NCBI GenBank assembly: GCA_016177145.1
Contig: JACOVV010000146.1
Location: 1-7,342, forward strand
Origin: Candidatus Omnitrophota bacterium
GTDB taxonomy: Bacteria > Omnitrophota > Gorgyraeia > JACOVV01
Direction: 5' to 3'
DNA: 7,342 nucleotides
This document shows, piece after piece, positions 1 through 6,371 of this stretch. The notes under the pieces are model-generated. The model was not told where the DNA came from. It saw nothing but the letters and a program-made list of their open reading frames with translations, and did not search any database. Every line of letters begins with the position of its first letter. Position 1 is the first letter of the stretch. The translations under genes were made by a program, and so were the position numbers.

Positions 1-1171
1 CCAATGTTACCCGATCCTGCGGCCGCTTGGGACCGGCTAAACTCGGCTCTACCGTTGAAAGATCCAATGTGATGACGTCGCTGTAAACCGGATCGGGTGT
101 TTGATCGGTCCGGAATAATCCCTGGATTTTATAGTAGGATTCAACCAAGGCGGCCAATTCTTTGGGGCGTCCGGTGAGCTTCAAATACTCCAGCGTCTCC
201 TGATCCACGGGAAAGAACCCGATCGTCGCGCCGTATTCCGGAGCCATATTGGCGATCGTCGCCCGGTCCGCCAAGGACAGATGAGAAAGCCCAGCGCCGA
301 AAAACTCGACGAATTTTCCGACGACCCCTCTTTTTCGCAAGATTTGCGTGACGGTCAAGACAACATCCGTTGCCGTGATTCCTTCCCGTAAACCGCCTGT
401 CAACTTGAATCCGACGACTTCCGGAATCAACATCGAAATCGGCTGGCCCAGCATCACCGCTTCGGCTTCAATCCCGCCGACCCCCCAGCCGACGACGCCA
501 AGACCGTTAATCATCGTCGTGTGAGAATCGGTCCCGACCACGGTATCCGGATACGCCTGCGTCACACCGTTATTTTTCTGGCTAAAGACCACTTTGGCAA
601 GGTACTCTAAATTCACCTGATGCACAATTCCTGTCTCCGGCGGAACGACACTAAAATTCCGAAACGCTTTCTGCCCCCATTTGAGGAAAAGATACCGTTC
701 GCGGTTCCGTTCAAATTCGATCCGCGCGTTTTTAGCGAATGAGTCCGGGTTGCCGAAATAATCCACCTGCACGGAATGGTCAACGACCAGGTCGGCGGTT
801 TGGAGCGGATTGATTTTCTTGACGTCGCCGCCGAGCTTTTGGATCGCTTCCCGCATGGCGGCCAAATCCACTACCGCCGGCACACCGGTGAAATCCTGCA
901 GTAACACCCGCGCCGGCATGAAAGCAATCTCTTGATCCGAGTGGGCTTTTGGATTCCAACGGACCAGCGCTTCGATGTCGGTTTTCTTAACCGTCAGGTT
1001 GTCTTCATTGCGTAAAAGGTTCTCAAGAAGAATGCGGATAGAAACCGGCAAGCGGGAAATATCCACCCCCAGCGCTTTCGCCAGTTTATCCAAACGGAAA
1101 ATCTCATAACTAGCGTTGCCGATTTTCAACGCCTCTTTCGTCCCAAAACTATTGTGTGAAATTTTATCCAT
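1..1171 (-). CDS. acnA: Aconitate hydratase (aconitase A type), N-terminal 390 residues, cut by the window edge
   Basis: This is the N-terminal part of an AcnA/IRP1-type aconitase, which interconverts citrate and isocitrate through cis-aconitate in the TCA cycle using a [4Fe-4S] cluster in the cytoplasm. I translated the minus strand by hand from the ATG at 1171-1169; the frame stays open for 390 codons to base 2. Family signatures seen: [16 protein letters not shown] (about residues 91-106), DHSVQVD (131-137), [11 protein letters not shown] (213-223), [10 protein letters not shown] (307-316) and [12 protein letters not shown] (377-388). AcnA proteins are usually about 900 residues, so more than half is missing. 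The three cluster cysteines normally lie beyond residue 420 and cannot be checked. The start fits because family-like sequence ([12 protein letters not shown]) begins within ten codons. Oddly, there is no Shine-Dalgarno sequence: a palindrome ends 7 nt before the ATG. With no promoter in the 78-nt gap, it is probably co-transcribed with the GYD gene upstream. Confidence 0.96.
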   Translation of the reverse strand, partial: MDKISHNSFGTKEALKIGNASYEIFRLDKLAKALGVDISRLPVSIRILLENLLRNEDNLTVKKTDIEALVRWNPKAHSDQEIAFMPARVLLQDFTGVPAVVDLAAMREAIQKLGGDVKKINPLQTADLVVDHSVQVDYFGNPDSFAKNARIEFERNRERYLFLKWGQKAFRNFSVVPPETGIVHQVNLEYLAKVVFSQKNNGVTQAYPDTVVGTDSHTTMINGLGVVGWGVGGIEAEAVMLGQPISMLIPEVVGFKLTGGLREGITATDVVLTVTQILRKRGVVGKFVEFFGAGLSHLSLADRATIANMAPEYGATIGFFPVDQETLEYLKLTGRPKELAALVESYYKIQGLFRTDQTPDPVYSDVITLDLSTVEPSLAGPKRPQDRVTL

Positions 1172-1178
1172 GGGTTTT

Positions 1179-1208
1179 TGTAGGGGCGCAATTAATTGCG
1201 CCCCTACA
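1179..1208. repeat. 30-bp perfect palindrome just upstream of the aconitase start
   Basis: The 30 bases form a perfect inverted repeat. Each end reads TGTAGGGGCGCAA going inwards, around a TTAA centre. As RNA it would make a 13-bp stem with a 4-nt loop. On the aconitase strand its last base lies 7 nt before the ATG, exactly where a ribosome-binding site would be expected, and the right arm is pyrimidine-rich with no SD-like sequence. No U-tract follows, so it is not a standard intrinsic terminator. It shares the TGTAGGGGC end with the neighbouring repeat at 1222-1249, which points to a dispersed repeat family (inference). Confidence 0.85.
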
Positions 1209-1221
1209 CCAACGTTGCATT

Positions 1222-1249
1222 AGGGCAGGCACGGGGGCCTGCCCCTACA
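1222..1249. repeat. Second GTAGGGGC-type inverted repeat, abutting the GYD stop codon
   Basis: GGGCAGGC (1223-1230) pairs with GCCTGCCC (1237-1244) around a 6-nt loop, and both flanks carry TA or CTA with one unpaired C. On the minus strand the element opens with TGTAGGGGCAGGC directly after the TGA of the GYD gene. Its first nine bases match the ends of the palindrome at 1179-1208, and 13 bases separate the two. Together they fill most of the 78-nt gap between the GYD and aconitase genes. No U-tract follows on either strand. Confidence 0.75.
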
Positions 1250-1531
1250 TCATTCTCCAGTCAACTTATCAAATTTTTCCACCGGAATCGCTTCTGACGT
1301 CGTAAACCCAATCCCCGTCAGCCGGGCCAGCTCAATGGAGGCCTTCACGACTTTCTCCGCGCTCGGAAGCGTCACGACCAGAACCAAATCGTACCGCCCC
1401 AGCAGAACATGCATCGAGTTCACCTTCCCGCCGAGTTTCTTAATGACACTTACCGCCTCTTTGGTCCGGTCGGCGCTGATCCCCTGCACCGCATCCTGTG
1501 AATACTTCCCGAACATATAGTACGTTGCCAT
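1250..1531 (-). CDS. GYD-domain protein (small alpha/beta protein)
   Basis: This is a 93-residue protein matching the GYD family, small dimeric ferredoxin-like alpha/beta proteins of unknown biochemical role. The core GRYDLVLVV stretch (residues 45-53) contains the Gly-x-Tyr-Asp signature. It follows a helix (AVSVIKKLGGKV), as expected, and a late TTSEAIPVEKF strand completes the domain. It is soluble, with no signal peptide or membrane segment, and has the full usual length. The ATG at 1531 is preceded by AAAGGGGG (1540-1547) at 8-nt spacing and by a good promoter (1564-1592), so the start is well supported. The stop codon sits directly against a palindromic repeat, and aconitase follows 78 nt downstream on the same strand, so the two may form one transcript. 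A link to TCA metabolism is only inferred from position. Confidence 0.9.
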   Translation of the reverse strand: MATYYMFGKYSQDAVQGISADRTKEAVSVIKKLGGKVNSMHVLLGRYDLVLVVTLPSAEKVVKASIELARLTGIGFTTSEAIPVEKFDKLTGE

Positions 1532-1563
1532 AACAATAGCCCCCTTTCTAGAGTTGTTTTCCT

Positions 1564-1592
1564 ATTATAGCGGATATGAGAGAAATCGTCTA
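1564..1592 (-). promoter_or_regulatory. Sigma-70-like promoter of the GYD gene (and probably aconitase)
   Basis: The -10 box is a perfect TATAAT (1564-1569) and the -35 box is TAGACG (1587-1592, 4 of 6 to consensus), with a 17-bp spacer. The predicted transcription start is near 1557, giving a leader of about 25 nt that carries the AAAGGGGG ribosome-binding site. It lies in the 96-bp gap after the stop of the membrane-protein gene. No terminator hairpin is visible in that gap. Confidence 0.7.
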
Positions 1593-1627
1593 AGAGGATG
1601 AATAGTTGAATTTTTAACGCTTTAAGT

Positions 1628-2995
1628 TTACAGCGCCATTTCTGGCGCAAGTGAAATGGCTGGAGTTGGCGGACTTGGCGGTGGATCCACAGGAGATTGA
1701 TTCTGGGAAGCGGCGGCCGGCTTTGGAGTAATCGAAAATAACAGCGCGCCAAAGATGATCAATGGGAGCGTTACGATTAAAACCGGCAGTCCTATTAAAT
1801 GAGCAGAAAACGTGATTCCTATTGAAAGGATCATGTATCCCTTCAACGTGACTAGAGCCATCTTGGCTCTCTTCCACAATTTCGGTGAAGAGGATAACGC
1901 TCGATCAGGAATGAAGAACGTCAGAAAAGCGATTACTAAAAGCAACGGAGCCAGTCCCCAGCTGAGATGGGAAGGAAACGATAAAGAAACAGCCAATGGA
2001 AGATACACTGCCGCTCCAAGGAATACTAATATCCCATTGATCTTTCTCCAGAGGGCGTGCCCTTTTCCATCGGGCCGGTTGATGGATCGGCTTGGAATCA
2101 ATCCGATCAAAGAACCGGTCGTCCAACCGTACAGAATCCGGAAATCGCCATGTAATTGGCTAATCACTGCTTCACTTCCAAAAAAATTATGAGTGAAATA
2201 TCCATTGAGCAAAAAGAGAGCGGAACTGATGAAAAATCCTTCCACTGACTTCGTTAATTGATTGAAATAGCTGTATTGCCTCAGCACCTTCTGATGAGAA
2301 TCTTGGCTGGTTTTGCCATTTTCTCTGTCGGCCCATATCGCCAAAGGCCCGACCAAACAGATCGCCATGAAGTATCCCAGTACCGCTCCATTCATCCGAT
2401 TCAGCAGAGTTCTCAAGGCCGGCGTCCATAAATTCGCTTCGGCCGGAATTTGTTGATTCTGGTAATGATAGAAGGCCGACTGAATCCCGCCATTCATTGT
2501 TCCCCACAGGAAGAACAGCGCGGGCCGCCAGCGGTCTACTTTCGGATGCCGCGGTTCACTGTCCAGTTTCTTTCCCTTTACTGTGTACCTGCGGAGTTGA
2601 TCTTGTAAAGTCGTCAGAATGCCGCCGAAGACCCCGTCAAACAACCGGGCGCGCCACCCTTCTCCTCTGAATTCGCCGATCCCCTGAGCAACTCCCACCA
2701 GACCGGGGCCGCCTTGAAGGAAGTTGATCAAGCTGGCCGCGGAAAGAAATACTACAATGACCAAACATGCCATCGTCATTCCAACCACATCCCGTGATTT
2801 CCACCAGGGATCTTTGTTTTCCGTGTTTTCAGTTGAAGTATCAGAATGAGATTCTGAAGGCTTTATGTCTCTCGTGCTGGCAGAGGGGGCAAGAGCATGA
2901 TGACGTTCAATGAGATCTGGATTGGCCCAAAGGATTTGCCCTGAAATAAAACTCAGTAATACTAACCAGGATACCTGGCGGGACAACGTTTTCAA
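1628..2995 (-). CDS. Orphan polytopic membrane protein with signal peptide; possible distant Mpv17/PMP22 likeness
   Basis: I do not recognise this 455-residue protein as a characterised family. Residues 1-24 look like a signal peptide (K2, R6, a hydrophobic core, then ILWA followed by Asn). A hydrophilic stretch with ALAPSAS (34-40) and a Ser/Thr/Glu-rich segment follow. Hydrophobic segments lie near 69-91, 203-221, 250-267, 284-300, 319-340, 344-362 and 384-421. The C-terminal tail (about 424-455) is Pro/Ala-rich and ends SLAPEMAL. Residues about 120-300 loosely follow the Mpv17/PMP22 layout: a DRWR..L stretch, then a Gly-rich helix with HY, an ENGKT loop, FLLNGYF and FRILYGW. This is a weak resemblance, not an assignment. 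The start is TTG: a TAG lies seven codons upstream with no ATG or GTG between, GAGGG (3005-3009) is 9 nt away, and the signal peptide needs this start. It has its own promoter and appears monocistronic. Confidence 0.85.
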   Translation of the reverse strand: MKTLSRQVSWLVLLSFISGQILWANPDLIERHHALAPSASTRDIKPSESHSDTSTENTENKDPWWKSRDVVGMTMACLVIVVFLSAASLINFLQGGPGLVGVAQGIGEFRGEGWRARLFDGVFGGILTTLQDQLRRYTVKGKKLDSEPRHPKVDRWRPALFFLWGTMNGGIQSAFYHYQNQQIPAEANLWTPALRTLLNRMNGAVLGYFMAICLVGPLAIWADRENGKTSQDSHQKVLRQYSYFNQLTKSVEGFFISSALFLLNGYFTHNFFGSEAVISQLHGDFRILYGWTTGSLIGLIPSRSINRPDGKGHALWRKINGILVFLGAAVYLPLAVSLSFPSHLSWGLAPLLLVIAFLTFFIPDRALSSSPKLWKRAKMALVTLKGYMILSIGITFSAHLIGLPVLIVTLPLIIFGALLFSITPKPAAASQNQSPVDPPPSPPTPAISLAPEMAL

Positions 2996-3004
2996 GAGAG
3001 ATTT

Positions 3005-3009
3005 CCCTC
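3005..3009 (-). promoter_or_regulatory. Ribosome-binding site supporting a TTG start, with a stronger orphan SD upstream
   Basis: GAGGG lies 9 nt before the TTG at 2995-2993, which supports that unusual start. A longer SD-like run, GGGGGAGGAG (3022-3031), lies 26 nt before the TTG but has no start codon at useful spacing; the adjacent GTG TTC TAG is only two codons long. The upstream run could be a ribosome standby site (inference). Confidence 0.5.
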
Positions 3010-3058
3010 GTTTCTAGAACACTCCTCCCCCTTGTGCGAAATGTTTGTAACGCGCCAG

Positions 3059-3087
3059 AGTATATCATACGGATCAAGCGCTGGCAA
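3059..3087 (-). promoter_or_regulatory. Sigma-70-like promoter of the orphan membrane-protein gene
   Basis: The -35 box TTGCCA (3082-3087, 5 of 6) and the -10 box TATACT (3059-3064, 5 of 6) are separated by exactly 17 bp. The transcription start should fall near 3052, giving a leader of about 57 nt that contains two purine-rich SD-like runs. The promoter begins 7 bp past the REP-like hairpin that closes the upstream operon. Confidence 0.7.
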
Positions 3088-3094
3088 TTTCATG

Positions 3095-3119
3095 AGAAAT
3101 GGGGGCTATCCCCATTTCT
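3095..3119. repeat. REP-like hairpin between the EVE gene and the membrane-protein gene
   Basis: AGAAATGGGG (3095-3104) pairs perfectly with CCCCATTTCT (3110-3119) around a 5-nt loop, giving a 10-bp stem. It begins 6 nt past the TAA of the EVE gene and may end or stabilise that mRNA, but on the minus strand no U-tract follows. On the plus strand a T-rich run (GTTTCTTT) does follow, yet no plus-strand gene reads into it. The form, an A/T-flanked GGGG..CCCC stem in an intergenic gap, resembles dispersed REP-type elements (inference). Confidence 0.7.
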
Positions 3120-3125
3120 GTTTCT

Positions 3126-3590
3126 TTATCTCCACTCCGGAAGTTTTTTGATAATCTTCCACTGCTTGGCTGTCACCGGCTGGACCGAGAGGCGGCCGTG
3201 GCGCAGGAGGAGCATCTCCTTAAGTTCAGAGATTTCCTTGAGGCGTTCCAGTGTGATTAAAGAACGGGCCGCTTTGACAAACTCGACATCTACCATGAAC
3301 CAGGTCGGTTTCTTGAGATCACTTTTGGGGTCGTAATGGATATTTTTAGGATCAAAGGCAGTGTGGTCGGGATATCCTTCGCGGATCACTTTCGCGATTC
3401 CGGCGATGCCGCTGGGGTTGGCGTTGCTGTGGTAGAAGAAAGCTAGGTCGCCGAGTTTCATCTGATCGCGCATATAATTGCGCGCCTGGTAATTGCGGAC
3501 ACCATCCCAGGGAGACACTTTAGATTTCTTGAGATCTTCAATCGAGAAGACATTGGGTTCGGATTTCATCAGCCAGTATCTCATCGCCAT
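3126..3590 (-). CDS. EVE-domain protein (THYN1-like), probable modified-base binder
   Basis: This 154-residue protein is a single EVE domain, related to the PUA fold; eukaryotic homologues such as THYN1 bind modified cytosines in DNA. Family motifs seen: YWLMKSEPNVFSIEDL (5-20), WDGVRNYQARNYMRDQMK (28-45), GDLAFFYHSN (48-57), GIAGIAKV (61-68), WFMVDVEF (97-104) and LRHGRLSVQPVT (129-140). The length fits a stand-alone EVE protein. The ATG at 3590 is chosen because GGAG (3598-3601) precedes it by 7 nt. A second ATG at 3584 overlaps the nth stop as ATGA and is also possible, while the TTG at 3614 lacks support. The gene overlaps nth, so the two are probably translationally coupled. That pairing suggests, but does not prove, a role with damaged or modified bases. 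A REP-like hairpin follows the stop. Confidence 0.93.
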   Translation of the reverse strand: MAMRYWLMKSEPNVFSIEDLKKSKVSPWDGVRNYQARNYMRDQMKLGDLAFFYHSNANPSGIAGIAKVIREGYPDHTAFDPKNIHYDPKSDLKKPTWFMVDVEFVKAARSLITLERLKEISELKEMLLLRHGRLSVQPVTAKQWKIIKKLPEWR

Positions 3591-4237
3591 TTCTCGACTC
3601 CAATCTTCGCGCAATAGCGCTCAATCGGACAGCGACTGCACCAGGGGGAGATTGGGACACAGAGGTTTTGGCCGAAAGTGACCAGCAGATCGTTATAGGT
3701 AATCCAATATTGCCTGGGGAGCTTTTTTCGCAGGACCTGTTCGGTTTCATCGGGGGTTTTGGTTTTGATATAACCCCAGCGATTGGAAATTCGATGAACG
3801 TGGGTGTCCACGCAGATGCCGAGTTTATTGTATCCGAGTGTTACGACCAGATTCGCCGTCTTACGCCCGACCCCTTTCATCCGGGTTAGTTCATCCACGT
3901 CATCGGGAACAGCGCCGTTGTATTCTTCCAGTAGAGTCCCGCAAACTCCCAAAATTGTTTTCGCTTTCGTCTTGTAGAACCCGGCCGGGTAGATCGCTTT
4001 TTCAATCTGTTTCGCGGTGAGTTGGATCATCTCCCGCGGGGTGTTGGCTAATTCAAATAATCGTTGACTTGCCTGGTTGGTCACCTGATCTTTCGTCCGC
4101 AAACTGATCAACGTCGAGATCAGCACATGAAACGGCGTCCGGTGCCGCTCGGCGATTTTCCCCACCGCCGGGACTTCCCATTGGGAGATGACTTTCTTTA
4201 AGGCGCGGATGGCGTGGTGAAGTTGGTTGGGGGTCAC
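3581..4237 (-). CDS. nth: Endonuclease III, DNA glycosylase/AP lyase
   Basis: Nth removes oxidised pyrimidines and cleaves the resulting abasic site in base-excision repair. The 218-residue protein has the normal family length. The helix-hairpin-helix LTRMKGVGRKTANLVV (117-132) carries the catalytic Lys126, and VDTHVHR (143-149) carries the catalytic Asp144; these correspond to Lys120 and Asp138 of the E. coli enzyme. The C-terminal [4Fe-4S] loop is intact: Cys193-x6-Cys200-x2-Cys203-x5-Cys209, the spacing of E. coli Nth. The start is GTG at 4237-4235. It overlaps the stop of the sulfite/nitrite reductase gene as GTGA, a 4-nt overlap typical of translational coupling, with only a short AAGG close by. 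The EVE-domain gene overlaps its 3' end. Sitting behind a siroheme reductase is an unusual place for nth, although both enzymes need Fe-S clusters. Confidence 0.97.
   Translation of the reverse strand: MTPNQLHHAIRALKKVISQWEVPAVGKIAERHRTPFHVLISTLISLRTKDQVTNQASQRLFELANTPREMIQLTAKQIEKAIYPAGFYKTKAKTILGVCGTLLEEYNGAVPDDVDELTRMKGVGRKTANLVVTLGYNKLGICVDTHVHRISNRWGYIKTKTPDETEQVLRKKLPRQYWITYNDLLVTFGQNLCVPISPWCSRCPIERYCAKIGVEKWR
3598..3601 (-). promoter_or_regulatory. Ribosome-binding site of the EVE gene, inside the nth coding end
   Basis: GGAG sits 7 nt before the ATG at 3590 and inside the last codons of nth. It decides between three possible starts (TTG 3614, ATG 3590, ATG 3584) in favour of 3590. 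Confidence 0.55.
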
Positions 4238-6333
4238 GCCTTCGGCTGGGTTTGCTTGGATTCGGCGATTTTTTTGCAGAGGCCGAGGAATTCCATCGCC
4301 GAGGCGAGACAGGTTTTGGCGTCTTCTTGGGCGCCATCGGCGATTTCGAAAACTTTGATGAAGCGGTCGAGGTCCTTAAACTTCGCGGGAATGACAGGAT
4401 TGGAAGCTAATTTTTCTTTGTATCCGTTCAAACTCTCTTGTTCGCTCTTGGGATCAAGACCTTCATCCCGAACCAGGACATTGACCATCGAGACGATCGC
4501 TTGGATCGAACGAGCAATGGTGTCGGTGAATTGGTCAAATCGGAAGAGATTCTCCGACTGAAGCAGCAAGTTTTCCGCTTCGCTGAATTTGCTGGTCGCC
4601 TGCATCTCGACGCCGGCGCACTCGCCGACTCCCTGATGAAGCACAAACTGTTCCTTCTGTCCCCAATCGTTGTAATCATCAGGATTGGAATCGAAACCGG
4701 CAATCGCCGTGAATTCGGAGAGTTCCTGTTTGACTCTCTCTTTGCCGATCCGCTGGACAAAATCAGTGAACGTCTCCCCACCCTTGCGCTCGGCGCGGTA
4801 GAGTTCCAGAATTTTTTTAACGACCTGCGGGCCCCGTTTACTGGGGACCTTCAGCATGAGCTGGCTGAACGTGGCGTTCCCCTCTTTGGGACTGCCGCCC
4901 AATAGAAGATTGGCGTACGGAACCGAGCGGCCGTCGTTTCGTCCGGCGCCGCCGAAGAACCCGATGTCGGCCAGATGGTGCTGGCCGCAGGAATTGGGAC
5001 AGCCGCTGATGTTAATTCTTAAGTTTTCCAAATCTTTTCCCCACGGAATGGTTCCGTCAGCGAAGGCTCGGCGGATGGCGCGGGCGAGCCCTTTGGAAGA
5101 AGTGACTCCGAGATTACAAGTATCCGCTCCCGGGCAGGAGGTGACATCCGTTAATTTCTCCGCCCCAGGCTCTGATAATCCTAACTTTTCCAAATCGGCG
5201 TAGAGCGCCGGCAAAGACCCTTGCGGGACCCATCGCAGGAGAAAATTTTGTTTGATGGTCGCGCGGACATGATCGCCGGTATATCTCCGGACGATCCCCG
5301 CCAATCCCCGAAGCTGGTGAGACGTGATATCCCCGATCGGCAGGACTACATGAACCATGACATATCCGGACTGTTTTTGGGAGCGGATATTGGTTCTCTG
5401 CCATTCGGCGAATTTCACTCCATCCACCGTGACTCCTTTAGGATCTACCGCGGCTACCTTTGGTGGGTTTTCCACGCATTTCTTTTCAAATTCATGGACA
5501 AGTTCCATCCATCGTGGATCATCGGTGACTACTTTTAATTCCTCCTGGACGTGACGGCGGAATTCGTCAATCCCCATCCGCGCGACGACAAACTTAATGC
5601 GGGCGCGGCCGCGGTCTTTACGATTTCCTTCCCGGTGGAAAACGCGGATGACTGCCTCGGTGATTCGCGCCAGTTCTTCTACCGGGACAAACTCTTCCAG
5701 AAGTTTTGCCGAATGAGGAGACGACCCCAATCCTCCCCCGACATAAACGGCGTACCCATGCGTAGTCCCGCGCTGGCGGGCGGTGTATCCAATATCATGC
5801 ATGGAGGTCAACGCGCAATCCTCCGGGCATCCGGAGAAGGCAGGTTTGAATTTCCTGGGCATATTCTGGCAGATTGGATTACGCAACAGATACTGCGCCA
5901 TCGCCAGTGAATGAGGCGTGACGTCAAAAGGTTCACCGATAACCACACCGGCCATCGGGCAGGCGGTGATGTTTCGAACGGTATTGCCGCACGCCTCGCG
6001 GGTCGTTAAGCCAACGGCGGCAAGCCGTTCCATTAACCCAGGCACCGTTTCCAACTTGACCCAATGGATCTGTATATCCTGCCGCGTGGTAACGTGAGCG
6101 ATACTATTGGTCAGAGACTCAGCTAGATCCGCGATACATTCTATCTGAGCCGCGTTAAGCCCCCCACCCGGAATTTTCACGCGGATCATCTGGACGCCGG
6201 GTTGTCTCTGGCCATAGATCCCGTGCTGGAGACGAAACGAACGGAACAGATCCTCCGGGATCTGCCCTGTTTTTAGGAGCTCGATCTCATGGCGGAACGC
6301 TTCTGATTCCCTTTGAGTATTCTGGGTCTTCAT
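4234..6333 (-). CDS. Siroheme [4Fe-4S] nitrite/sulfite reductase with a C-terminal helical extension
   Basis: This 699-residue enzyme should catalyse six-electron reduction of sulfite to sulfide or nitrite to ammonia. It has the duplicated nitrite/sulfite reductase layout: a ferredoxin-like half-domain near 35-100, a 4Fe-4S/siroheme half near 115-270, then the same pair near 305-385 and 390-540. The cluster ligands are Cys400-x5-Cys406 and Cys445-x3-Cys449, with the same 39-residue step between pairs as E. coli CysI. Arg84 (TTRQ), Arg120 and Lys161/Lys163 (PRKFK) match the substrate-binding Arg and Lys residues of CysI. The first half also keeps Cys125, Cys169 and Cys173. Residues about 545-699 form an extra mostly helical region starting DDYNDWG...GVGECAG. 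Substrate choice cannot be settled from sequence. The ATG at 6333 has no SD, but a promoter places the transcript start only about 3 nt upstream. The ferredoxin encoded upstream is a likely electron donor. Its stop overlaps the nth start. Confidence 0.94.
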   Translation of the reverse strand: MKTQNTQRESEAFRHEIELLKTGQIPEDLFRSFRLQHGIYGQRQPGVQMIRVKIPGGGLNAAQIECIADLAESLTNSIAHVTTRQDIQIHWVKLETVPGLMERLAAVGLTTREACGNTVRNITACPMAGVVIGEPFDVTPHSLAMAQYLLRNPICQNMPRKFKPAFSGCPEDCALTSMHDIGYTARQRGTTHGYAVYVGGGLGSSPHSAKLLEEFVPVEELARITEAVIRVFHREGNRKDRGRARIKFVVARMGIDEFRRHVQEELKVVTDDPRWMELVHEFEKKCVENPPKVAAVDPKGVTVDGVKFAEWQRTNIRSQKQSGYVMVHVVLPIGDITSHQLRGLAGIVRRYTGDHVRATIKQNFLLRWVPQGSLPALYADLEKLGLSEPGAEKLTDVTSCPGADTCNLGVTSSKGLARAIRRAFADGTIPWGKDLENLRINISGCPNSCGQHHLADIGFFGGAGRNDGRSVPYANLLLGGSPKEGNATFSQLMLKVPSKRGPQVVKKILELYRAERKGGETFTDFVQRIGKERVKQELSEFTAIAGFDSNPDDYNDWGQKEQFVLHQGVGECAGVEMQATSKFSEAENLLLQSENLFRFDQFTDTIARSIQAIVSMVNVLVRDEGLDPKSEQESLNGYKEKLASNPVIPAKFKDLDRFIKVFEIADGAQEDAKTCLASAMEFLGLCKKIAESKQTQPKA

Positions 6334-6342
6334 AGGCGGTTT

Positions 6343-6371
6343 AGTATAGCTGAATAAGAGTTCTCCGTCAA
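6343..6371 (-). promoter_or_regulatory. Internal promoter of the nitrite/sulfite reductase, nearly leaderless
   Basis: The -35 box TTGACG (6366-6371, 5 of 6) and the -10 box TATACT (6343-6348, 5 of 6) have a 17-bp spacer. The -35 overlaps the TGA stop of the ferredoxin gene. The predicted transcription start, about 7 nt past the -10, is near 6336, leaving roughly 2-4 nt before the ATG at 6333. This agrees with the absence of any SD sequence. The reductase, nth and EVE genes could therefore be expressed apart from the two upstream genes. Confidence 0.7.

Noticed and set aside
1812..2192. 126-codon plus-strand open frame inside the orphan membrane-protein gene
   Set aside because: It lies antisense to a gene with a signal peptide, promoter and ribosome-binding site; no domain is visible in the shadow frame.
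3095..3125. Classical rho-independent terminator after the EVE gene
   Set aside because: On the minus strand the stem is followed by CATGAAATTG, not a U-tract. The T-rich run is on the other side.
3591..3614. Longer EVE form starting at the TTG at 3614
   Set aside because: The eight extra residues overlap nth, have no family likeness and lack an SD, whereas the ATG at 3590 has GGAG at 7 nt.
4234..4701. HEPN toxin or nuclease domain in the reductase C-terminus
   Set aside because: The helices are HEPN-like only in a general way, and no R-x4-H catalytic motif is present.
4438..4905. 155-codon plus-strand open frame inside the siroheme reductase gene
   Set aside because: It is antisense to a clearly conserved enzyme; its composition is that of a reverse-strand shadow and it has no recognisable domain.
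5551..5910. 119-codon plus-strand open frame antisense to the reductase
   Set aside because: It is opposite the conserved first siroheme half-domain and shows no family features.
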